From the NCBI GenBank assembly GCA_017475185.1, contig JAFVGB010000002.1, positions 1 through 64,000 of the forward strand: a DNA stretch of 64,000 nucleotides. Direction: 5' to 3'. Under the pieces are notes generated by a model. That model searched no databases. It was not told the origin of the DNA and was given only the letters and a program-made list of their open reading frames with translations. Positions 25,854 through 34,332 of this stretch are shown here, in pieces. Positions within the stretch are counted from its first letter, which is position 1. Every line of letters starts with the position of its first letter. Position numbers and translations under genes: made by a program. This stretch comes from Clostridia bacterium (GTDB taxonomy: Bacteria > Bacillota_A > Clostridia > TANB77 > CAG-508).

Positions 25854-25893
25854 AAAAAAAAGACCAAATCAATTGGCTGTTTGATTCAGTCTT
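25851..25893 (-). terminator. Rho-independent terminator of a small RNA
   Basis: 13-bp stem AAGACTGAATCAA/TTGATTTGGTCTT with two wobbles, 8-nt loop, then T7 on the minus strand. Confidence 0.85.
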
Positions 25894-26044
25894 CTTATAC
25901 CAATATTTTGCGTTTTTCACAGAGCACCTATTAGTTTTGAATGGATAAAGCAGTTGGGATTTGAAATTGTGCTCGGCAATGAGTAAAATCCAATCTAAAC
26001 TGTCATAGTTAAAAACTAAAATAGTACTTCTTGTGTTTTAAACA
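25855..26044 (-). ncRNA. Predicted ~190-nt structured small RNA
   Basis: A consensus-like promoter (26051-26079) and a strong terminator frame a transcript with no usable frame (the first ATG gives 9 codons). The RNA can fold as a rod. CUA(UU)UUAGUUUU pairs with AAAACUAAUAG; after a large internal loop, CAGUU..GGAUUU pairs with AAAUCC.AACUG. GAGCAC/GUGCUC offers an alternative pairing. Length and rod shape recall 6S RNA, but no homology is claimed. Confidence 0.6.
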
Positions 26045-26050
26045 TTTTAA

Positions 26051-26079
26051 TATATAACACAAAAAATTTTATTTGTAAA
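26051..26079 (-). promoter_or_regulatory. Sigma-70-type promoter of a small RNA
   Basis: TTTACA, 17 nt, TATATA on the minus strand; lacks the AAYGG extension of the other promoters. Confidence 0.65.
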
Positions 26080-26111
26080 TACTTTTTTTCAATTTTTTTT
26101 TAAATTATTTT

Positions 26112-26156
26112 TTTGTCCATTTTAAATGATAAAGTTTGTATTAGGCCCTTAGGAAT
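26112..26156. repeat. Dispersed repeat, copy 1
   Basis: TTTGTCCATTTTAAA followed ~25 nt later by CCTTAGGAATTTT. A second copy (TTTGTCCATTTTAAA...CCTAGGAATTTTT) is at 61734-61772. In both places it lies just upstream, on the minus strand, of a promoter. Confidence 0.5.
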
Positions 26157-26210
26157 TTTGATACCCAATTTTCATAAGTGATTGATTTTATTAGAAATTT
26201 ATTTTTAGAC

Positions 26211-26246
26211 AAAAAAGAGACCTAAACTTTTACATCTAGGTCTCTT
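26211..26246 (-). terminator. Rho-independent terminator
   Basis: Perfect 10-bp stem AAGAGACCTA/TAGGTCTCTT, 12-nt loop, then T run; ends 26303-26647. Confidence 0.9.
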
Positions 26247-26302
26247 CTCTCTTAACCACCATTGTGAAAGGAAACAACAATGATAATAAAACTTATATAT
26301 TA

Positions 26303-26647
26303 TTAGAAGGAGTATCTTAAAGAAAAGAATGTGCAGTTTTTGCCATTATATTCAAAAGATTTAGTCTTACTATAACGAACTGATACAGGAGCTTCAAGAA
26401 CAACATCTTCATTTGCACCATAACCAGGAACTACTAACTCATCACACCAAGCTTCGAGATCAGCAAATTTCATAGCATCAGCAGCTACTTCATCACAGTT
26501 ATAATTTTTAGCCTTTAAAGTAACTTCATATGTACCTTCACCACCAGAAGCACTACCAGACTCATCACTACCTTCAAAGTAAACAGAAGCGGCAATCTTG
26601 AGATCATCAGTATCTACAATCATACCAGAAGCAACTAATTCACGCAT
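26303..26647 (-). CDS. Late protein of unknown function (114 aa)
   Basis: Beta-rich, with a low-complexity linker (GSDESGSASGGEGTYEV) in the middle and two cysteines. It has a late element 84 nt upstream and its own terminator and lies next to the capsid gene, which suggests a virion component such as a decoration or head-completion protein. That role is inference. Confidence 0.7.
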   Translation of the reverse strand: MRELVASGMIVDTDDLKIAASVYFEGSDESGSASGGEGTYEVTLKAKNYNCDEVAADAMKFADLEAWCDELVVPGYGANEDVVLEAPVSVRYSKTKSFEYNGKNCTFFSLRYSF

Positions 26648-26717
26648 TGTATTATATCCTTATTTATTTAATACGCCTTACAAGAATATTTATTGTGTAA
26701 ACCGGCGCTGTTAGTTT

Positions 26718-26731
26718 ACTTATTATAGAAC
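26718..26731 (-). promoter_or_regulatory. Late promoter element GTTCTATAATAAGT
   Basis: 84 nt upstream of 26303-26647; one mismatch to GTTCTAA in the core. Confidence 0.5.
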
Positions 26732-26734
26732 TGT

Positions 26735-27010
26735 TTACTCTTCATCAAAATCTAATTCTTCTAAATCTTCCTCATCATCTTCCCATGCATCATCTTTGAA
26801 ACCAGATATTTCATCAAGTTCAAGATGTTCTCTATCTGGATAAATGATACATAGATTACAGTCCATACAAATGCTATCTTCACCTACTGTATTATATCCA
26901 TTACCTTCTTCATCACGACTAAAGATAACAGGGATGTCACCATGTTCTGCTTTTATATCTTCCAAGTGTAAAATAAGTTCAGATATTTTGAATGATTTTG
27001 CTTTTGCCAT
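26735..27010 (-). CDS. Small acidic phage protein (91 aa)
   Basis: 'KISELILHLEDIKAEHGDIPVIFSRDEEGN' is the pattern of a widespread small phage family that starts with a helix followed by a 'GD.PV....DEEGN' strand and turn. The C-terminus is extremely acidic (DDEEDLEELDFDEE). Function of the family is unknown to me. Confidence 0.75.
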   Translation of the reverse strand: MAKAKSFKISELILHLEDIKAEHGDIPVIFSRDEEGNGYNTVGEDSICMDCNLCIIYPDREHLELDEISGFKDDAWEDDEEDLEELDFDEE

Positions 27011-27082
27011 ATTAGATCTCCTTAAATTGTTTTATTTAGATTTGTAATAGAATTATATAGTTTTTTATTTCTACTCATATTA

Positions 27083-27415
27083 TTACTTTTTGGTATAAGT
27101 TTTAAATAGAAATGATAATTGATCTAAGTCTACTGTTTCTTTTATAATTATTTTATTCATGTCTTGTCTAGTAGTAAACCAATCAGTAATACCATAACAC
27201 CATTCAACTTTAAGAGCATCTAACACTTTAGTAATAAAAATGCCAGCTTCAAATAGATCCAACTTACGAAACTTCTTAAAGATACTTCCTCTTTTTAACT
27301 CTAGCATCGTTGCAGATAGATCAGATTTTTGAGTAATCTTAATTTTAACATTAGGTATTTCTCTAAAGCATTTGACTAAGATGCATTCTTCTAGATATTG
27401 TTTAGCTGTTTTCAT
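27083..27415 (-). CDS. Family-A small protein (110 aa)
   Basis: Degenerate family-A C-terminus ('VDLDQLSFLFKTYTKK'). First of three tandem family-A genes that overlap each other by 4-14 nt, a clear local expansion. Confidence 0.72.
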   Translation of the reverse strand: MKTAKQYLEECILVKCFREIPNVKIKITQKSDLSATMLELKRGSIFKKFRKLDLFEAGIFITKVLDALKVEWCYGITDWFTTRQDMNKIIIKETVDLDQLSFLFKTYTKK

Positions 27416-27743
27416 TAGTACCTCCTTTAGTTAATCGGATTAAACCTGCAAGTTCATCTGCTGTTATATTATACAAAGTACATTTCCAATAGAAATTTGC
27501 ATCATGTGGATTACCGGAAATAGTTATCTTTTCACTATAAAAGTTAGTAACACCGTATTTACGTAAAAATGACATAAATACATTTAAATGAGGTTCAGAT
27601 AAATCTGTTCTTGTAATACCTCTATAGAAGTGTATTTCAATTTTTTTATCTTTTTCATATACATGTATTTCTGTATAACCAATATACAAATACTTCTCTA
27701 AAAGTCTTTGTAATATATTAGATCCAAATCCTATATTACTCAT
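27402..27743 (-). CDS. Family-A small protein (113 aa)
   Basis: C-terminus 'ITADELAGLIRLTKGG'. The body has the family pattern of amphipathic strands ('YTEIHVYEKDKKIEIHFYRG') before the last helix. Overlaps both family-A neighbours. Confidence 0.75.
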   Translation of the reverse strand: MSNIGFGSNILQRLLEKYLYIGYTEIHVYEKDKKIEIHFYRGITRTDLSEPHLNVFMSFLRKYGVTNFYSEKITISGNPHDANFYWKCTLYNITADELAGLIRLTKGGTNENS

Positions 27744-28060
27744 TTTATTTCTCCTTTAATACGTAACATCCCTAGTAAGATTTCAAAATCATCTAATCTA
27801 AATGTTACTTGTTTTGTTTTCAATGACTTAGATGCAACTACACCTCGTCTTTTAAGTTCGCAACATAATGCATCAGCCCAAGGCCAACATATTTCAGCTG
27901 GACGATTTATATATGCTCTATTCCATACCTTTACTTTCATATAAATCGTTTTACTTTTACTATCATAAACATATTTACAAGTATAATCAGCAGCTGAAAC
28001 TCCAATATGTTTTAGACCTTTATAATGCCAAGCTTCCATTTCTTTACTAATTATACTCAT
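27740..28060 (-). CDS. Family-A small protein (106 aa)
   Basis: C-terminus 'RLDDFEILLGMLRIKGEIK', the clearest form of the signature. AAGGAG lies 7 nt before the ATG at 28060, so the ATG at 28066 is unlikely to be used. Confidence 0.78.
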   Translation of the reverse strand: MSIISKEMEAWHYKGLKHIGVSAADYTCKYVYDSKSKTIYMKVKVWNRAYINRPAEICWPWADALCCELKRRGVVASKSLKTKQVTFRLDDFEILLGMLRIKGEIK

Positions 28061-28075
28061 TTCCATTCTCCTTCG

Positions 28076-28336
28076 TTATACTTCATATGCTATATCAACA
28101 TCACGACCATATATTTCCTGTGGTTCATGATGTTCATTTGTTTTAACTAAGTATTCATCACATTCACGATCATTATATTTACTATCGTATTTAGCTTGTA
28201 CTATATATCCTTCACCTGTTTCAGTATAAGGTCTACCTGTTAAAGGCTCTACTTCATAAGAATAGTGGACATACATTCCCACTACTAGCTTCTTATTTAT
28301 ACAACCTGAATCATCAAAGATATTTATTTCTTTCAT
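28076..28336 (-). CDS. Small hypothetical protein (86 aa)
   Basis: Beta-rich ('KLVVGMYVHYSYEVEP...EGYIVQAKYDS...DEYLVKTNEHHE'), likely a small barrel such as an SH3-like or KOW-like fold. Unknown function. Confidence 0.72.
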   Translation of the reverse strand: MKEINIFDDSGCINKKLVVGMYVHYSYEVEPLTGRPYTETGEGYIVQAKYDSKYNDRECDEYLVKTNEHHEPQEIYGRDVDIAYEV

Positions 28337-28354
28337 ATTATTTCTCCTTATTAC

Positions 28355-28639
28355 TTAGTCTCCATTCGGCCAACGATCACAAACTTGTTTATCGGTATCA
28401 TCTATATCATCATCTTCATCTAATCCAAGAAAAGATTCAACTTCATGCTTTGCACCTTCTACTGTATTAACAAACCAAGAGTCTTCATCCATTTCAAATT
28501 CACATTCATTAGACAATTCAGCTAAATGATCTATAAAATCGTCTTTATCATACGCATTTAGAAATGTCCAAGTTTCACTCTTGCCGTCAGGTTTTGTAAC
28601 CGTAACTGCATACATCATAGTCATTGATACTTCACTCAT
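28355..28639 (-). CDS. Small acidic protein, beta-alpha-beta type (94 aa)
   Basis: 'YAVTVTKPDGKSETWTFLNAYDKDDFIDHL' shows the strand-turn-strand-helix plan common to many small proteins here. Acidic C-terminus (GLDEDDDIDDTDK). SD spacing favours the ATG at 28639. Confidence 0.72.
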   Translation of the reverse strand: MSEVSMTMMYAVTVTKPDGKSETWTFLNAYDKDDFIDHLAELSNECEFEMDEDSWFVNTVEGAKHEVESFLGLDEDDDIDDTDKQVCDRWPNGD

Positions 28640-28651
28640 ATCCATTCTCCT

Positions 28652-29026
28652 TTAAAATGTTAATTCTACTTTAACTTGTCTTTTAATATTAACTACACCT
28701 TCTGGAGGCATTCCATACGCATCAGTTAATTCAGAATAACAATGTTGTATTAATCTAATATGATCTAAAGTAATATGCTTATATATTTTTTGGTTCTCTG
28801 GATCATCTAAATCAACTTGAGAGTATATACAATATCTTATATATACATCATCCATTAATTGTTTCATTTCATTACAATTGTTTTCTGCATATCTACCGAC
28901 ACCAGGTAATGTACAACACATGTTATATATTCCGGATTGACGTACAGATTCATATGCCCAAAACATTTCTTTAGGTATACTTAAAGCCATTGCCATTTTT
29001 TGAAATTGTTCTTTTAATTCGCTCAT
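28652..29026 (-). CDS. Hypothetical protein (124 aa)
   Basis: Helical N-terminal two thirds with several cysteines; unrecognised. It follows the strong terminator at 29050-29087, so its promoter is unclear. Confidence 0.72.
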   Translation of the reverse strand: MSELKEQFQKMAMALSIPKEMFWAYESVRQSGIYNMCCTLPGVGRYAENNCNEMKQLMDDVYIRYCIYSQVDLDDPENQKIYKHITLDHIRLIQHCYSELTDAYGMPPEGVVNIKRQVKVELTF

Positions 29027-29047
29027 TATTTATTCCTTTCATAAAAA

Positions 29048-29087
29048 GAAAAGGAAGTTATGGAAACTAACAAACATAACTTCCTTT
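29048..29087 (-). terminator. Rho-independent terminator
   Basis: Perfect 13-bp stem AAAGGAAGTTATG/CATAACTTCCTTT, 12-nt loop, then TTCTTTTT. It ends the short transcript carrying 29284 and 29124. Confidence 0.88.
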
Positions 29088-29123
29088 ATTGTTTTAACCA
29101 AATATTGAAAGATATTATAATAA

Positions 29124-29273
29124 TTACATATACTCACTCAAACGATCTTCTGGAACAATCTCTGTACAAACTGCTACCATAGTCTCTTTGTAATGAGCAC
29201 AAGCAGCCCAAGCATCTTCATAATATCTATAAGGCGTTGGAACTACACGACCATTAATAGCTACATACCACAT
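29124..29273 (-). CDS. Small protein (49 aa)
   Basis: ATG at 29273 with a near-perfect SD (AAGGAGG, 6 nt spacing). The product (MWYVAINGRVVPTPYRYYED...) is compact with two cysteines. The strong SD and position between promoter and terminator make it a real gene. Unknown function. Confidence 0.75.
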   Translation of the reverse strand: MWYVAINGRVVPTPYRYYEDAWAACAHYKETMVAVCTEIVPEDRLSEYM

Positions 29274-29283
29274 TTATTCCTCC

Positions 29284-29340
29284 TTATTTACGTTTAATTT
29301 TGCCACTAAGTAATTTACTAATAAATTGAGATCTTGTCAT
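29284..29340 (-). CDS. Micro-protein (18 aa)
   Basis: AAAGGA about 8 nt before an ATG that opens an 18-codon basic frame (MTRSQFISKLLSGKIKRK). It precedes the 49-aa gene on the same short transcript. Short, so only moderate support. Confidence 0.45.
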   Translation of the reverse strand: MTRSQFISKLLSGKIKRK

Positions 29341-29392
29341 TTTACATTTCCTTTACTGATTACTGAATCGCACCATTGCTCTTCATAATTAT

Positions 29393-29427
29393 ATATTGCA
29401 TTACTTTTGACTAAATGTAAAACCGTT
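29393..29427 (-). promoter_or_regulatory. Early/middle-type promoter
   Basis: AACGGTTTTACA, 17 nt, CAATAT; drives the short two-gene unit ending at 29050. Confidence 0.6.
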
Positions 29428-30212
29428 TAACTTAAATTTTCTTCATTTACATCATCTCCTTCCATAACTCTAAAATCTTTTGGAACCAAAATTGTTTCTG
29501 TAGGCCAAAAATCACGGGATCTGGCATTTCCTATTTCTGTTGGAATAGAAACAGTAATTCCTGCTTCTTCAAATCTTTTAACCAAGATTTCATTAATAGC
29601 TAATTTAAGAAAATCTACAAACTTTTCTCTATTTTTGAAGTATAAGGCACATTCTGATATATTAATTCCAAACTCATCACAAATAGGTTGGATTACAGGT
29701 CGTATTAAATGCTTAAAGATTTTTATATTATCTCTAATTTCATTTGATTTCTTAATTAACTCTTGTTCTTTTTGAGTACGCTTATCAATAAGTTTTGCAT
29801 CTTCGATTAAAAATATTGTTTGAACAGCACATACGTAATCATCAGGTAACTCTTCAGGTTTTATTTTAGATCTGAATTCGTTATCTGTATAACCAGCATC
29901 TCTATCATAATAAATTCTATTATTATGCAGCTTTTCACGTAAATATTCAATTAAATTCCATATATCTATACTATATGTACATCCAGACTTATCCCAATGA
30001 TTATAGCATTGACCTCTAAAATTATTAAAAGCCTCTATAATTTCATTTTTATTTAATGTTACTTCTGTCTTTTGAAAAATTTTATATAAACGTATTTCAT
30101 CATTTTTAATGACAGGTTTAGTTTTGGTTGTATTTAGGGATGCATAATTATTAGTTAATTGAGTTTGATCGATTCTTGTAAATCTTTGTTCTTTTAATTT
30201 TCTAACATCCAT
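29427..30212 (-). CDS. Hypothetical protein (261 aa)
   Basis: Helical protein with a central basic region and an acidic C-terminus. No motif recognised. Overlaps the upstream gene by 19 nt. Confidence 0.75.
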   Translation of the reverse strand: MDVRKLKEQRFTRIDQTQLTNNYASLNTTKTKPVIKNDEIRLYKIFQKTEVTLNKNEIIEAFNNFRGQCYNHWDKSGCTYSIDIWNLIEYLREKLHNNRIYYDRDAGYTDNEFRSKIKPEELPDDYVCAVQTIFLIEDAKLIDKRTQKEQELIKKSNEIRDNIKIFKHLIRPVIQPICDEFGINISECALYFKNREKFVDFLKLAINEILVKRFEEAGITVSIPTEIGNARSRDFWPTETILVPKDFRVMEGDDVNEENLS

Positions 30213-30439
30213 AAGTGTTCTCCTTCAATTTGGTTATCATTTACGAGTTTATTCTTTAGCCATAGAGTTTTATTAGACAAACAAGTATTCAAAAATCTTT
30301 TATTTGATCTACACTTATCTAATAACTTACCAGAAATAATACGAATATTTCCATCAGCATCTAGGCATTTAATGTGTTTCTTTTCATTTAACAGTGTAAA
30401 ACCTAATTCTTTAAGTATTTTCATGTTTTCCTTTTTCAT
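30194..30439 (-). CDS. Small hypothetical protein (81 aa)
   Basis: Basic protein with 'GFTLLNEKKHIKCLDADGNIRIISGKLLDKC', a hairpin-like element. AAGGAGG precedes a GTG-ATG pair; the ATG at 30439 is preferred. Confidence 0.7.
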   Translation of the reverse strand: MKKENMKILKELGFTLLNEKKHIKCLDADGNIRIISGKLLDKCRSNKRFLNTCLSNKTLWLKNKLVNDNQIEGEHLWMLEN

Positions 30440-30451
30440 CACTGTTCCTCC

Positions 30452-30754
30452 TTAAATTGTAAATCTAAACAAACAGTATAGGGATTCAAAGTAACATGTA
30501 TCTACTTTATAGTGACGTATATCTTGACTATAAGGTATTTCCCAGCTCTTTAGATGATTACAAAACTTATCTATTATGCTGTCAGTTAATGCAAAATCTT
30601 CATAAAGAGCTGAGCAACCAGACCTTAAAGTAAATTGAATATGTATTTCATCACCTATAATATCTGCACATATACCATTATATCCTAATTTTAATCTTAA
30701 GACTTCTGTTAATTGTTTTTCTGCTAGTGAAATATTACTTATCAATTTACTCAT
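30452..30754 (-). CDS. Family-A small protein (100 aa)
   Basis: C-terminus 'DTCYFESLYCLFRFTI' is a degenerate family-A signature. The preceding strand pattern 'GDEIHIQFTLRSG' also fits the family. Confidence 0.68.
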   Translation of the reverse strand: MSKLISNISLAEKQLTEVLRLKLGYNGICADIIGDEIHIQFTLRSGCSALYEDFALTDSIIDKFCNHLKSWEIPYSQDIRHYKVDTCYFESLYCLFRFTI

Positions 30755-30763
30755 AGTGACCTC

Positions 30764-31030
30764 CTATATAATTCCACGTTCTTTTGCATCTTCATAAGGT
30801 ATTGAATTTTCTTGTAATTTCCAAAAATCTTCCCAAGAAATTGTAAATACCCTATGTGTATCATCATCTAAAATGCATCTTATTTTATCACCAGTATAAG
30901 ATTGTCTTACACCAAAAAGCATTCCAGGAACAATTAATCTGTTACCCTTAGTACTCTTAAAAATAAGCTGATCTCCAGGTGATGTAACTAATACACGTCG
31001 ATCATAACATTCTAAAGGTTTAAGTGCCAT
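30764..31030 (-). CDS. Small hypothetical protein (88 aa)
   Basis: Beta-rich with 'LIFKSTKGNRLIVPGMLFGVRQSYTGDKIRCILDDD', likely a small barrel. Unknown function. Confidence 0.72.
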   Translation of the reverse strand: MALKPLECYDRRVLVTSPGDQLIFKSTKGNRLIVPGMLFGVRQSYTGDKIRCILDDDTHRVFTISWEDFWKLQENSIPYEDAKERGII

Positions 31031-31043
31031 TTTATTTCTCCTT

Positions 31044-31397
31044 TCATTTTATTCTAGACATTAAAAATGTTAAATCAAATAACTTATTTAGGTCTTCTAT
31101 ACTAAAGAAACATACAGAAGGTGCCATATTATTGTTAATTTGATATTTAATATCGATGCCTGTAAATTTGATGATTCCTTTTATTAAAGTCTTTAGGCTA
31201 ATATGTCGTCCGGTTTTTCCCCAAAAAGGTATCATATCTACGATTTCAAGACCTGCTTTTAAGTAATATTCATTTTCTTCTTTTATTTCGAAGATATTAA
31301 TATCAAAACACAGGTTACTTTTTATTAGGTTATGTTGACAAAGTAACATACGTAATGTTTTAGCAACTAATTTTGCTTTTTCAACTTCCGGACTCAT
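31044..31397 (-). CDS. Family-A small protein (117 aa)
   Basis: C-terminus 'FSIEDLNKLFDLTFLMSRIK', family-A with a short insertion. SD AAAGGAG favours the ATG at 31397. Confidence 0.7.
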   Translation of the reverse strand: MSPEVEKAKLVAKTLRMLLCQHNLIKSNLCFDINIFEIKEENEYYLKAGLEIVDMIPFWGKTGRHISLKTLIKGIIKFTGIDIKYQINNNMAPSVCFFSIEDLNKLFDLTFLMSRIK

Positions 31398-31409
31398 TTC
31401 CATTCTCCT

Positions 31410-31772
31410 TTAATGACTTAAGAGGTCTGATACCCATTGTGGTTCAAATCTATCATGGACTGGAATTGGTGAACTAAAATCTCCCAATTTAGGAAATCTA
31501 GAATCACTTGTATAAATAAAGTTTCCACCAAACATTCCACCAGATGTTTTAGCTACACCATCCTTAATTACAAAAGCACGTAGTGTAAGCATGTCACCAC
31601 AAATCTTATCAGCTTTGATTACAACATCTGAATCACTCATATCTTCTGGTAATTCAAAAAGATTACGTTCATTCCAGCAGGCACGTAATCTTGTTTTCTG
31701 ACTTGTTATACCATTCATTGAGCAATCAGAACCGTCTGCATCACGATAAACTGTTACTAAAAAGTTTTTCAT
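31410..31772 (-). CDS. Hypothetical protein (120 aa)
   Basis: 'FLVTVYRDADGSDCSMNGITSQKTRL' at the start is a strand-turn-strand reminiscent of small phage proteins that continue '..LRA...VIK.G......GGNFIYTSDSRF'. Likely a beta-rich fold; unknown function. Confidence 0.72.
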   Translation of the reverse strand: MKNFLVTVYRDADGSDCSMNGITSQKTRLRACWNERNLFELPEDMSDSDVVIKADKICGDMLTLRAFVIKDGVAKTSGGMFGGNFIYTSDSRFPKLGDFSSPIPVHDRFEPQWVSDLLSH

Positions 31773-31773
31773 A

Positions 31774-32313
31774 TTATATCTCCTCTACTATTGGGTTATA
31801 ACTTGCATAGCCTGTAAACATATTTTCTACATCAGTAATACTTTCTGCAGTAAATACTTTAGCTTTAACTTTATCAGCTATAGGCCATACCCTACGTGTT
31901 GATTTTTTAACAACATAATTTCTAGATCCACAGAATAACATAGATACTACAAATTTCTTTTTAGCTACACTTGCTTTCTGTCTTTTATACTCAATAAACT
32001 CTTGAGCATATCTTAACCATAAAGCAGGATCATTACTATGTACCCACCAATCGTAACCATTATCTCTTAAGAATTTACTTGCGAGTTTCTGATTCTTTTT
32101 CCAATTTGCGCAATAGAAATGATCACCAGAACCGGTTGAATACAATTCCCACAGTGCTCGTTGTTCATCGACACTAGCATTTGGCCAATTATCCTTAAAC
32201 CAAGTCATATGGTAATTACACCAATGTTTAGGATAGACATTACTCGAAGCACATACTACTTCAAAAGTACCATCTCCTAGCTGTTTAATTGATTTATAAA
32301 TTTCATAACTCAT
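31774..32313 (-). CDS. Hypothetical protein (179 aa)
   Basis: Trp- and Tyr-rich (WCNYHMTWFKDNWP, DNGYDWWVHSNDPALWLRY) with a basic C-terminal half. No recognisable domain. Confidence 0.74.
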   Translation of the reverse strand: MSYEIYKSIKQLGDGTFEVVCASSNVYPKHWCNYHMTWFKDNWPNASVDEQRALWELYSTGSGDHFYCANWKKNQKLASKFLRDNGYDWWVHSNDPALWLRYAQEFIEYKRQKASVAKKKFVVSMLFCGSRNYVVKKSTRRVWPIADKVKAKVFTAESITDVENMFTGYASYNPIVEEI

Positions 32314-32330
32314 GTTAGTTTCCTTTCATA

Positions 32331-32684
32331 TTATTTGAAATATTTCCATTCATCTCGCCACTCACCTTGCATTTTGATATAAGCAACAAGATTATACAGA
32401 TCTTCCTTGTTAACAGAAATAGCTGAATAATACTCTTTGTAAGCTATACCATTTTCTCTAAGTATCTTGCATAAAGTACCTAAAGAATTTATAAAGCAGC
32501 AACCAACACCATTAGAGAAAAATATCTCATTTAGATCTTTTTTATAAGTTACTGTATCCAAAGGTAAGTTATACTTATAATGAAAATAAAAAGTAAAGTT
32601 TTGAGCGATAATATTTGTGACCGTATTTGTCATATTTGTTACGGTATGTTCTTTATCGTAGTAGTAATTACTATTATCATACAT
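32331..32684 (-). CDS. Family-A small protein (117 aa)
   Basis: C-terminus 'VNKEDLYNLVAYIKMQGEWRDEW' carries the family-A signature. GAAAGGAAATAGCA precedes the ATG at 32684, much better than the in-frame ATG at 32738, which lies beyond an intercistronic hairpin. Confidence 0.75.
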   Translation of the reverse strand: MYDNSNYYYDKEHTVTNMTNTVTNIIAQNFTFYFHYKYNLPLDTVTYKKDLNEIFFSNGVGCCFINSLGTLCKILRENGIAYKEYYSAISVNKEDLYNLVAYIKMQGEWRDEWKYFK

Positions 32685-32705
32685 TGCTATTTCCTTTCTA
32701 AACAA

Positions 32706-32736
32706 AAGGGATGAGATATAATTCCAACCCCATCCC
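32706..32736 (-). other. Intercistronic hairpin
   Basis: GGGATG...CATCCC stem between two genes, with no T run, followed by the GAAAGGAAAT ribosome-binding site. Similar hairpins recur through 32-44 kb. Confidence 0.5.
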
Positions 32737-32759
32737 AAATAATAAACATCTTAAAGTAT

Positions 32760-33041
32760 TTATTTCTGCTGTTTCTTTATAGCTTCTTTATCAACTTTTT
32801 CAATCCTAAAGTCATAACGATAACTATTGGGTAACATGCTTTTGAACATTTCTGCATATTTCTCAGCTTCTTCCTTAGTTTTAGCACCGAATCTTACACG
32901 TGCAGGTTTCTTAGGATTAGCTGCAAATATTTCTTTTTCTTCAGCAATAAAGAAATAATTGAGATCATCTAGATTTGCATCTTTCTTTGTAGCTGAAATA
33001 GTATCATTACTAAAAGGTGTTATCTTCTCACTTACTTCCAT
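32760..33041 (-). CDS. Small beta-alpha-beta protein (93 aa)
   Basis: 'YFFIAEEKEIFAANPKKPARVRFGAKTKEEAEKYAEMF' has the strand-strand-helix-strand plan (the helix follows 'TKEEAEKYA'). Probably a small ferredoxin-like or SPOR-like fold. Unknown function. Confidence 0.72.
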   Translation of the reverse strand: MEVSEKITPFSNDTISATKKDANLDDLNYFFIAEEKEIFAANPKKPARVRFGAKTKEEAEKYAEMFKSMLPNSYRYDFRIEKVDKEAIKKQQK

Positions 33042-33052
33042 ACCATTCTCCT

Positions 33053-33463
33053 TTATTCTATCGATCCTTCTTTGAACATTACTTTATGTTCACCAGCATC
33101 AATGTTAAAGTCATAAGACTGATTATAATGCGCACAGTTTACGTAGTTGCTGAATACTTTACCCATATTTTTTGTGCGACCAATATGCACAGATTTACCG
33201 GTTTTAGTTTCAATAACATTAATGTAACCAGATTTATTATAATACTGCTTATTATTTTCACGAGTGATTTGAACTGCTCCTGTAAAATCAACTTCTTTTT
33301 TCCAATCAGTTTTATCAGAAGAAGAGGATTTCGGTTCTGGGACAGCTTCAATTCTGTAAAAGTTTTTAGTACGACCAAGTGCTTCCAATGCATTTTGTGC
33401 ATCGGACTCAGTCTTAAATGTTTCTTTTACCTTTCCATTAGCTTTCATAACTAAATTATACAT
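33053..33463 (-). CDS. Hypothetical protein (136 aa)
   Basis: The N-terminal 40 residues form a beta-alpha-beta unit ('NLVMKANGKVKETFKTESDAQNALEAL'). A Ser-rich linker (SSSSDK) and a C-terminal beta region follow. Function unknown. Confidence 0.72.
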   Translation of the reverse strand: MYNLVMKANGKVKETFKTESDAQNALEALGRTKNFYRIEAVPEPKSSSSDKTDWKKEVDFTGAVQITRENNKQYYNKSGYINVIETKTGKSVHIGRTKNMGKVFSNYVNCAHYNQSYDFNIDAGEHKVMFKEGSIE

Positions 33464-33510
33464 ATTGTTTTCCTTTCAATAAAATTAAGATTAAGATTGT
33501 TTACATTGTA

Positions 33511-33547
33511 GATATTGTATAATAATTAGAAAAATGTAAAACCATTT
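33511..33547 (-). promoter_or_regulatory. Early/middle-type promoter
   Basis: AATGGTTTTACA with CAATAT at 17 nt; overlaps the stop of 33546-34025 and reads into 33463. Confidence 0.6.
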
Positions 33548-34025
33548 ATTCTACATTTTTATTTTCTTCATTTTCCTCAGCAATATGTGCATCGGAAAAA
33601 TCAAATATTGATGAAATAGTATTAACTGTAGCTGTAGATTTTAACTTAATACCATCTAAGTTAAACAATTCTTTAAGCCGTGGAAAAACTATTTCTTTTA
33701 CATAGTGTTCTAGCAAAAGACGTTTAAGTCTTGTATTACATGTGATATTATTATTCCAAATATCAAACCCAAGTTTCTTAAGCTCATCTTTAATAACACC
33801 AGTATCCATTTGATTTAGCCAAAAGTTTACAGCTTTTTCTTTAGCTTGAGATCTAAGATAGTTGTAAACATTTGAATGAACATTTCTATAATTCTGTCGT
33901 TGTTCATCAGTCCATTCACTATGTTTTTTAGGCATAGTATCTAAATCCATATGACAATAGCGTTTCAATTCTTCTTTAACTTTCTTTTTTAGAAGATTTG
34001 AATCAATATATTTCGATCCAGCCAT
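33546..34025 (-). CDS. Hypothetical protein (159 aa)
   Basis: AAAGGAGAATATGTT precedes the ATG at 34025 (MAGSKYIDSN), so the longer frame to 34121 is unlikely. Basic, helical, rich in Lys and Arg in the N-terminal half, acidic C-terminus. No motif. Confidence 0.74.
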   Translation of the reverse strand: MAGSKYIDSNLLKKKVKEELKRYCHMDLDTMPKKHSEWTDEQRQNYRNVHSNVYNYLRSQAKEKAVNFWLNQMDTGVIKDELKKLGFDIWNNNITCNTRLKRLLLEHYVKEIVFPRLKELFNLDGIKLKSTATVNTISSIFDFSDAHIAEENEENKNVE

Positions 34026-34044
34026 AACATATTCTCCTTTGTTG

Positions 34045-34332
34045 CTAGTTAAGTTTAGAAGGATCATTGAATACTTTTCGCATGATATGAGGAATAACAT
34101 CTTTTTGCCATTCTGCATCATGCTGTTTTATAATATCCAATTCTTCCTCTGTGATATTTCTTTTTTCCAATCTTTCTCGTGCAACTGTTTTGATCGTCTT
34201 AGCTTCATTTTCATAAGATTCACCAAGAGCAACTTTATCAGATGCTTTAACTAGGACATCTGTATAATTATCAATCATATACATTTGTTCCTCGAGAAAG
34301 ATTTGTTTTAATTCTTCAATTGATCTTGCCAT
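34045..34332 (-). CDS. Small helical protein (95 aa)
   Basis: Almost entirely helical and charged ('SIEELKQIFLEEQMYMID', 'ERLEKRNITEEELDIIKQHD'); likely a helical bundle or coiled coil. Shares its start base with the stop of the next gene upstream. Confidence 0.72.
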   Translation of the reverse strand: MARSIEELKQIFLEEQMYMIDNYTDVLVKASDKVALGESYENEAKTIKTVARERLEKRNITEEELDIIKQHDAEWQKDVIPHIMRKVFNDPSKLN

